NCBI GenBank assembly: GCA_016215705.1
Contig: JACRIR010000052.1
Coordinates: 1 to 18,913 of the forward strand
Source: Candidatus Poribacteria bacterium
Lineage (GTDB): Bacteria > Abyssobacteria > SURF-5
DNA length: 18,913 bases
Direction of reading: 5' to 3'
Positions 15,864 through 18,913 of this stretch are shown here, piece after piece (position 1 is the stretch's first letter; every line of letters begins with the position of its first letter). Under the pieces are notes generated by a model that was not told the origin of the DNA, searched no databases, and was given only the letters and a program-made list of their open reading frames with translations. The translations under genes and the position numbers were made by a program.

Positions 15864-16781
15864 ATGCTAATGCTATATAGACCGATTATCCCATGTATGA
15901 CGTTTGCCGGTATTTTGATTGCGGCGCTCGCCGGATGTTCCGGCGGCGCGAAGAAGCCGGCTCCCGCGGCCAAGAACGTTGTTGCGCTGTACGTAAAAAG
16001 CGGCGTTGGCGAGCCCAAGCCGGGAGACAAAGTGTGGCAACAGGCGCCGCTCGCGGCTGTCGCCATGCTCCCGCAAGACCTTACCGATCCGAAGCTAATG
16101 GACTCTGGGATTCCTTCCATTCACGTAAAGGCTCTGTGCGACGACAAGAATATTGCGTTCAACATCGAGTGGTATGATTCTACGCCGGACACCGCCGAGG
16201 TCGAGGGGAAGTTCCCGGATGCCGTGGCCGTGCAACTACCGCCTGCGCCCGGAGGCGAGACACCGGACCCTACGATGGGCCAGGCCGGGCGTCCGGTGCA
16301 TATTCACTTTTGGAAGGCTTCGTATCAGCAAAATCTCGACCGGGGCGAGTGGAGCCTGCGGCAGAATTTCCCGAATGCGAGCGTGGACCATTACCCGTCC
16401 GATGCAGCAACGGACCAGGCGGACAAAGAGAAGCTGAGTGAGCAATTTACGACCGGACTTGCAGCGGGCAATCCGATCACGCGCAAGAGAACCTCGAGCG
16501 TGGACGATTTGATCGCGGAAGGATTCGGCACGTTGAGTTTCTTGCCGATGCAGGTGTCGAAGGGCTGGAGCAGTTGGCGAAACCTCAAATGGTCTGTCGT
16601 AGTTCTCAGTCCGCTAGCAGTTGCTGACTGGCCCGGCGGGCCAGGACTCAAAGCGGGACAAAACAGCTTTGTTGCCTTTGCCGTGTGGGATGGAAGTCGA
16701 AAACAGGCAGGCTCGCGAAAGATGCGGAGCGTTTGGACGCCTCTGGCATTGGGGGCGAGCGACTATACCGGACAGAGATGA
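15864..16781 (+). CDS. Lipoprotein haem b subunit, EbdC/NxrC-like
   Basis: The protein has 305 residues from the ATG at 15864. The ATG at 15870 is as likely, since AGGAGGA at 15854-15860 is then better spaced. The N-terminus is a lipoprotein signal with lipobox ALAGC and Cys25 as the lipidated residue, followed by a Gly/Ala/Pro-rich linker. Residues from about 40 to 300 resemble the beta-rich haem-binding domain of ethylbenzene dehydrogenase gamma and related cytochrome c-552/DMSO-reductase-like proteins. Family features seen are a DxxVWQQAP-like start, HIHFWKA (about 152-158) and the closing LAVADWPGGPGLKAGQNSFVAFAVWDGS region. The haem is probably b-type with Met/Lys ligation, as there is no CXXCH; I cannot assign the ligands. 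It would tether the Mo enzyme to a membrane and connect it to the nonahaem cytochrome. Palindrome copies A and B bracket the gene. Confidence 0.85.
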   Translation: MLMLYRPIIPCMTFAGILIAALAGCSGGAKKPAPAAKNVVALYVKSGVGEPKPGDKVWQQAPLAAVAMLPQDLTDPKLMDSGIPSIHVKALCDDKNIAFNIEWYDSTPDTAEVEGKFPDAVAVQLPPAPGGETPDPTMGQAGRPVHIHFWKASYQQNLDRGEWSLRQNFPNASVDHYPSDAATDQADKEKLSEQFTTGLAAGNPITRKRTSSVDDLIAEGFGTLSFLPMQVSKGWSSWRNLKWSVVVLSPLAVADWPGGPGLKAGQNSFVAFAVWDGSRKQAGSRKMRSVWTPLALGASDYTGQR

Positions 16782-16801
16782 ATGGTTTCCCGCCGGACGT
16801 G

Positions 16802-16846
16802 CGTTAATTAGGGGACACCATGCCGCATGGTGTCCCCTAATTAACG
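16802..16846. repeat. 45-bp palindrome, intact copy B
   Basis: Perfect 21-base arms flank a CCG centre; the left arm starts CGTTAATTAGGGGACAC and ends CATG. It lies 20 bases after the stop of the haem b subunit gene and 22 bases before the GTG of the chaperone gene. The bases after it (CGGTTTC then T-GGAGG) also resemble the bases before the ribosome site downstream of copy A. Confidence 0.85.
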
Positions 16847-16868
16847 GCGGTTTCTTGGGAGGTGGCGC

Positions 16869-17504
16869 GTGACAAGAATAAGCGAGGTGCTAGCTGCCGG
16901 CGCGTCATGGAGATTTTTGTCGCTTTTGTTCCGGTGTCCGAACAGCGCGCTCGTTGCAGCGATCAAAACACTGCAAGAGGAAATTGCGCCGGAATTGCGT
17001 TCCGAGGCGCACGCGCTTGTGGAGTTATTGGAAGACTCGAATCTTGAGGCATCGTATCACGTTCTGCTCGGCAGCGGCGGCGTCATTTCGCCGTACGAGT
17101 CGGATTATCAGAGCGTCGGTGAGGAAGGTGTCCGCGAGAGAGGCGTGATACTGGGCGACGTGGCCGGCTTTTACAGGGCGTTCGGTTTTGACCCGTCAAA
17201 AGAAATGCCGGAGGCGCCTGACCACGTGTCTCTCGAAATCGCGTTTGTGAGTCATTTGAAACTGAAAGAAGCGTTTGCTTTAATGCAACTTGAAAACGAA
17301 CCATACCAGGTATGCGTCGCCGCCGAGAAGAAGTTTCTGGAGGAACATTTGCTCACCTGGCTTCCGCAATTCCTTGAGCGCATCCACGAGCAGGATGCTC
17401 ACCCATTCTACAAGAAAGCCGCAGACATCATCAAAGGTTATCTCCTGTTGAATCCCCAAATTGTTTCGCCTCGCGAAGAAGTCCTTGGGAAAGAAGAATC
17501 TTAA
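16869..17504 (+). CDS. TorD/NarJ-family assembly chaperone for the Mo enzyme
   Basis: The protein has 211 residues with a GTG start after GGGAGG at 16856-16861. It is a cytoplasmic all-helical chaperone that binds the Tat signal and apo-catalytic subunit so that molybdenum cofactor is inserted before export. Family marks visible are SPYESDYQ (74-81, the YES/YxS region) and PDHVSLEIAFVSHL (117-130, matching the DHxxxELxFxxxL signature). There is no signal peptide or TM helix. As the last gene of the cluster it matches the NarJ, DdhD or EbdD position in other type II Mo-enzyme operons and supports the Tat-export reading of the catalytic subunit. Confidence 0.93.
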   Translation: MTRISEVLAAGASWRFLSLLFRCPNSALVAAIKTLQEEIAPELRSEAHALVELLEDSNLEASYHVLLGSGGVISPYESDYQSVGEEGVRERGVILGDVAGFYRAFGFDPSKEMPEAPDHVSLEIAFVSHLKLKEAFALMQLENEPYQVCVAAEKKFLEEHLLTWLPQFLERIHEQDAHPFYKKAADIIKGYLLLNPQIVSPREEVLGKEES

Positions 17505-17514
17505 ATCCCCCCTT

Positions 17515-17535
17515 CCCCCCTTTGCAAAAGGGGGG
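17515..17535. repeat. CCCCCCTTTGCAAAAGGGGGG palindrome, copy 2 (imperfect by one base)
   Basis: C6 and G6 arms flank TTTGCAAAA; the element starts 11 bases after the chaperone stop and is preceded by AAATCCCCCCTT. It is related to the palindrome at 15703-15720. It lies at the end of the operon and could act as a transcript-end stabiliser; no T-run follows. Confidence 0.55.
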
Positions 17536-17589
17536 ATGTCGTCTGGTTAGAGTGCATGTTATCTGGGAGCGCGGTACCGGCGTGAGTGG

Positions 17590-17617
17590 TTGACAGAATC
17601 AAGCCGCTTCCTATAGC
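17590..17617 (+). promoter_or_regulatory. Promoter of the MFS gene
   Basis: TTGACA (17590-17595) and TATAGC (17612-17617) are separated by 16 bases. The predicted start of transcription is near 17624, only a few bases before the ATG at 17627. No Shine-Dalgarno sequence is present, so the message is probably leaderless or nearly so. Confidence 0.6.
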
Positions 17618-17626
17618 ATTGTTTCA

Positions 17627-18886
17627 ATGAAGAAGACATTCTATGGCTGGTGGGTGGTGGTCGCGGCTTTCTTCACCCTTTTCGTCTGTACGGGGATAGG
17701 TTTTTTCTCTTTTTCAGTTTTCTTGAAGGCCATCGAGGCAGAGGAAGGATGGAGTCGAACCAGCCTTTCGACTGCGGGCGCGATCGCTTCACTGGCGGCT
17801 GGTTTTGCCACGCCCGGTGTCGGCTGGGCAGTCGACCGCTTCGGCGCAAGGGCCGTCATGTTACCGGGCGCTCTCCTGATGTCTGCATGCTATCTGTTGC
17901 TGGGGCAGACCGGGACTATCCATCAACTATATGCTCTTTTTCTCATGGTGGGCATAGGAATGGCGTGCGCCACCATACTTCCATGCCAGACACTGGTTTC
18001 TCGATGGTTTGACAAGAAACGTGGCCGCGCAATGGGTATGCTCATGGTGGCCAACGGAGTAGGCGGAGTGGTATGGACAACCGTTTCGGCCCGACTGATT
18101 CAAGCCGTTGGATGGAGAAACGCGTACGAGATTCTAGGTGTAGTAATTGCCGCAGTGGCGCTCCCTTTGATCGCGCTCATGATCCGAAGCTCGCCTCAAT
18201 CGATGGGCTTGCTGCCCGATGGCGCAGAAGACCCTTTGCCGGGCGCCAAGACTTCTGACGCCGAGGAGCCAGGCTATACGACGCGAGAGGCATTCAGAAC
18301 AGTAAGCTTCTGGCTCATTTTCTTGGCTACGTTCGTCGTCGTGTTTGCATCGTCGGGATTCGTTTTGCACGTGGTTGCCTTCCTGTCGGACCGAGGACTG
18401 CCGGACAGGCGCGCGGCAGATGTTTGGGGCGCAGCGCTTGGATTGAGCATTGTCGCTCGAATTTTATTTGGGTTTCTTTCGGAAAAATATCAGAAGCGAT
18501 TCTTTCTGTTTGGTGCAAACCTGGTTCGGATGTGCTGCTCGGCGCTGCTTGTTCTTTTTGCCCTTGGGTTCGTGCCCCGAACGGTAGGGGCGCTGCAGGT
18601 AATTTTTCTCTACGGACTTCCGATGGGTTGCTACGCCGTGGTGAGCCCGCTGCTAATCAGCGAGACGTTTGGTGTGAAATCTTTCGGAAAACTGATGGGG
18701 CTGTTGGGAATTCCATACACCATTGGAATGGCTCTTGGACAGGTCTCCGGTGGATACTTCTTCGATACGAAAGGCAATTACAACGTCGCCTACTCGATAT
18801 TCGGGGCGGCTTTTCTTATAGGCGGCATAGCGACCCTTCTTGCAAAACCCTGCTTCCTGCTCGACTCCACCGCAAAGAAGGATTGA
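17627..18886 (+). CDS. MFS transporter, monocarboxylate/oxalate-formate-like
   Basis: The protein has 419 residues, with hydrophobic segments consistent with 12 TM helices in two halves joined by a charged loop at about 195-218. FYGWWVVVAAFF (5-16) is a common start of monocarboxylate/OFA-type MFS carriers. The motif-A loop is GWAVDRFGARAVM (64-76), and WFDKKRGRAMG (127-137) is the matching TM4-TM5 loop. The substrate is probably an organic anion, but sequence does not fix it; it lacks the nitrate-signature motif of NarK-type carriers as far as I can see. It has its own promoter and follows the operon-end repeat, so it is probably not part of the respiratory operon. Confidence 0.85.
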   Translation: MKKTFYGWWVVVAAFFTLFVCTGIGFFSFSVFLKAIEAEEGWSRTSLSTAGAIASLAAGFATPGVGWAVDRFGARAVMLPGALLMSACYLLLGQTGTIHQLYALFLMVGIGMACATILPCQTLVSRWFDKKRGRAMGMLMVANGVGGVVWTTVSARLIQAVGWRNAYEILGVVIAAVALPLIALMIRSSPQSMGLLPDGAEDPLPGAKTSDAEEPGYTTREAFRTVSFWLIFLATFVVVFASSGFVLHVVAFLSDRGLPDRRAADVWGAALGLSIVARILFGFLSEKYQKRFFLFGANLVRMCCSALLVLFALGFVPRTVGALQVIFLYGLPMGCYAVVSPLLISETFGVKSFGKLMGLLGIPYTIGMALGQVSGGYFFDTKGNYNVAYSIFGAAFLIGGIATLLAKPCFLLDSTAKKD

Positions 18887-18913
18887 CCGAGCCACAGAGG
18901 TCACCGAGCGTGC
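18887..18913 (+). repeat. Start of a dispersed CACAGAGG-type repeat, cut by the window end
   Basis: GCCACAGAGGTCACCGAG begins 4 bases after the MFS stop and resembles the minus-strand repeat near 692-726. Only 27 bases are available, so the assignment is tentative. Confidence 0.35.

Noticed and set aside
17515-17545. Intrinsic terminator after the chaperone gene
   Set aside because: A stable stem is present but no T-run follows on the plus strand; it is listed as a repeat.
1-18913. tRNA, rRNA, insertion sequence or prophage genes
   Set aside because: None recognised on either strand; the only mobile-like signals are the short palindromic repeats.

Overview
The window reads as one chromosomal segment of a Gram-negative bacterium with an anaerobic or facultative respiratory lifestyle. 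The evidence is Tat signals, a lipoprotein signal, a DsbD-type thiol transporter and many CXXCH haems, all implying a periplasm with cytochrome c maturation. The taxon cannot be fixed from the sequence. The intergenic DNA is rich in short palindromes and degenerate mini-repeats of the kind common in environmental and candidate-phylum genomes. All convincing genes are on the + strand.

Layout. 1-947 is repeat-rich DNA with no convincing gene: several palindromes, nine tandem 7-bp units at 536-598, and a degenerate dispersed repeat. 948-1493 encodes a small secreted protein with EHP-rich ends. 1689-4067 encodes an unusual fusion of a periplasmic transglutaminase-like domain, a DsbD/CcdA membrane core and a thioredoxin domain. 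4201-4693 holds a consensus sigma-70 promoter followed by an Rrf2-family regulator with three cluster-type cysteines.

4822-17504 is the main locus. In order it encodes an FAD/NAD(P) oxidoreductase with N- and C-terminal Fe-S modules, a Tat-type Rieske protein, a full-length cytochrome b, a membrane-anchored nonahaem cytochrome c, a Tat-exported NarG/NxrA-like molybdoenzyme, its four-cluster Fe-S subunit, a lipoprotein EbdC/NxrC-like haem b subunit, and a TorD/NarJ-type chaperone. 17627-18886 is a 12-TM MFS carrier with its own promoter. The last 27 bases begin a dispersed repeat.

How the genes may work together (inference). The Rieske/cytochrome b pair exchanges electrons with the quinone pool. 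The nonahaem protein takes the place of cytochrome c1 and wires the complex to periplasmic carriers and to the haem b/Fe-S/Mo enzyme, which has no membrane quinone-reactive subunit of its own in this window. The FAD/Fe-S protein would link the same complex to cytoplasmic NAD(P)H or ferredoxin. Haloarchaeal nar operons also combine Rieske, cytochrome b, NarGH and NarJ, and anammox bacteria have Rieske/b complexes with NAD(P) oxidoreductase subunits. Having both ideas plus a nonahaem protein in one cluster is the most interesting feature here. The substrate (nitrate, nitrite or another oxyanion) and direction of flow cannot be read from sequence alone.

A further structural signal is a 45-bp palindrome. 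Two perfect copies differ at two positions, and both differences are compensated on the opposite arm. A decayed third copy exists. Each copy lies 21-29 nt upstream of a start codon of the main locus.
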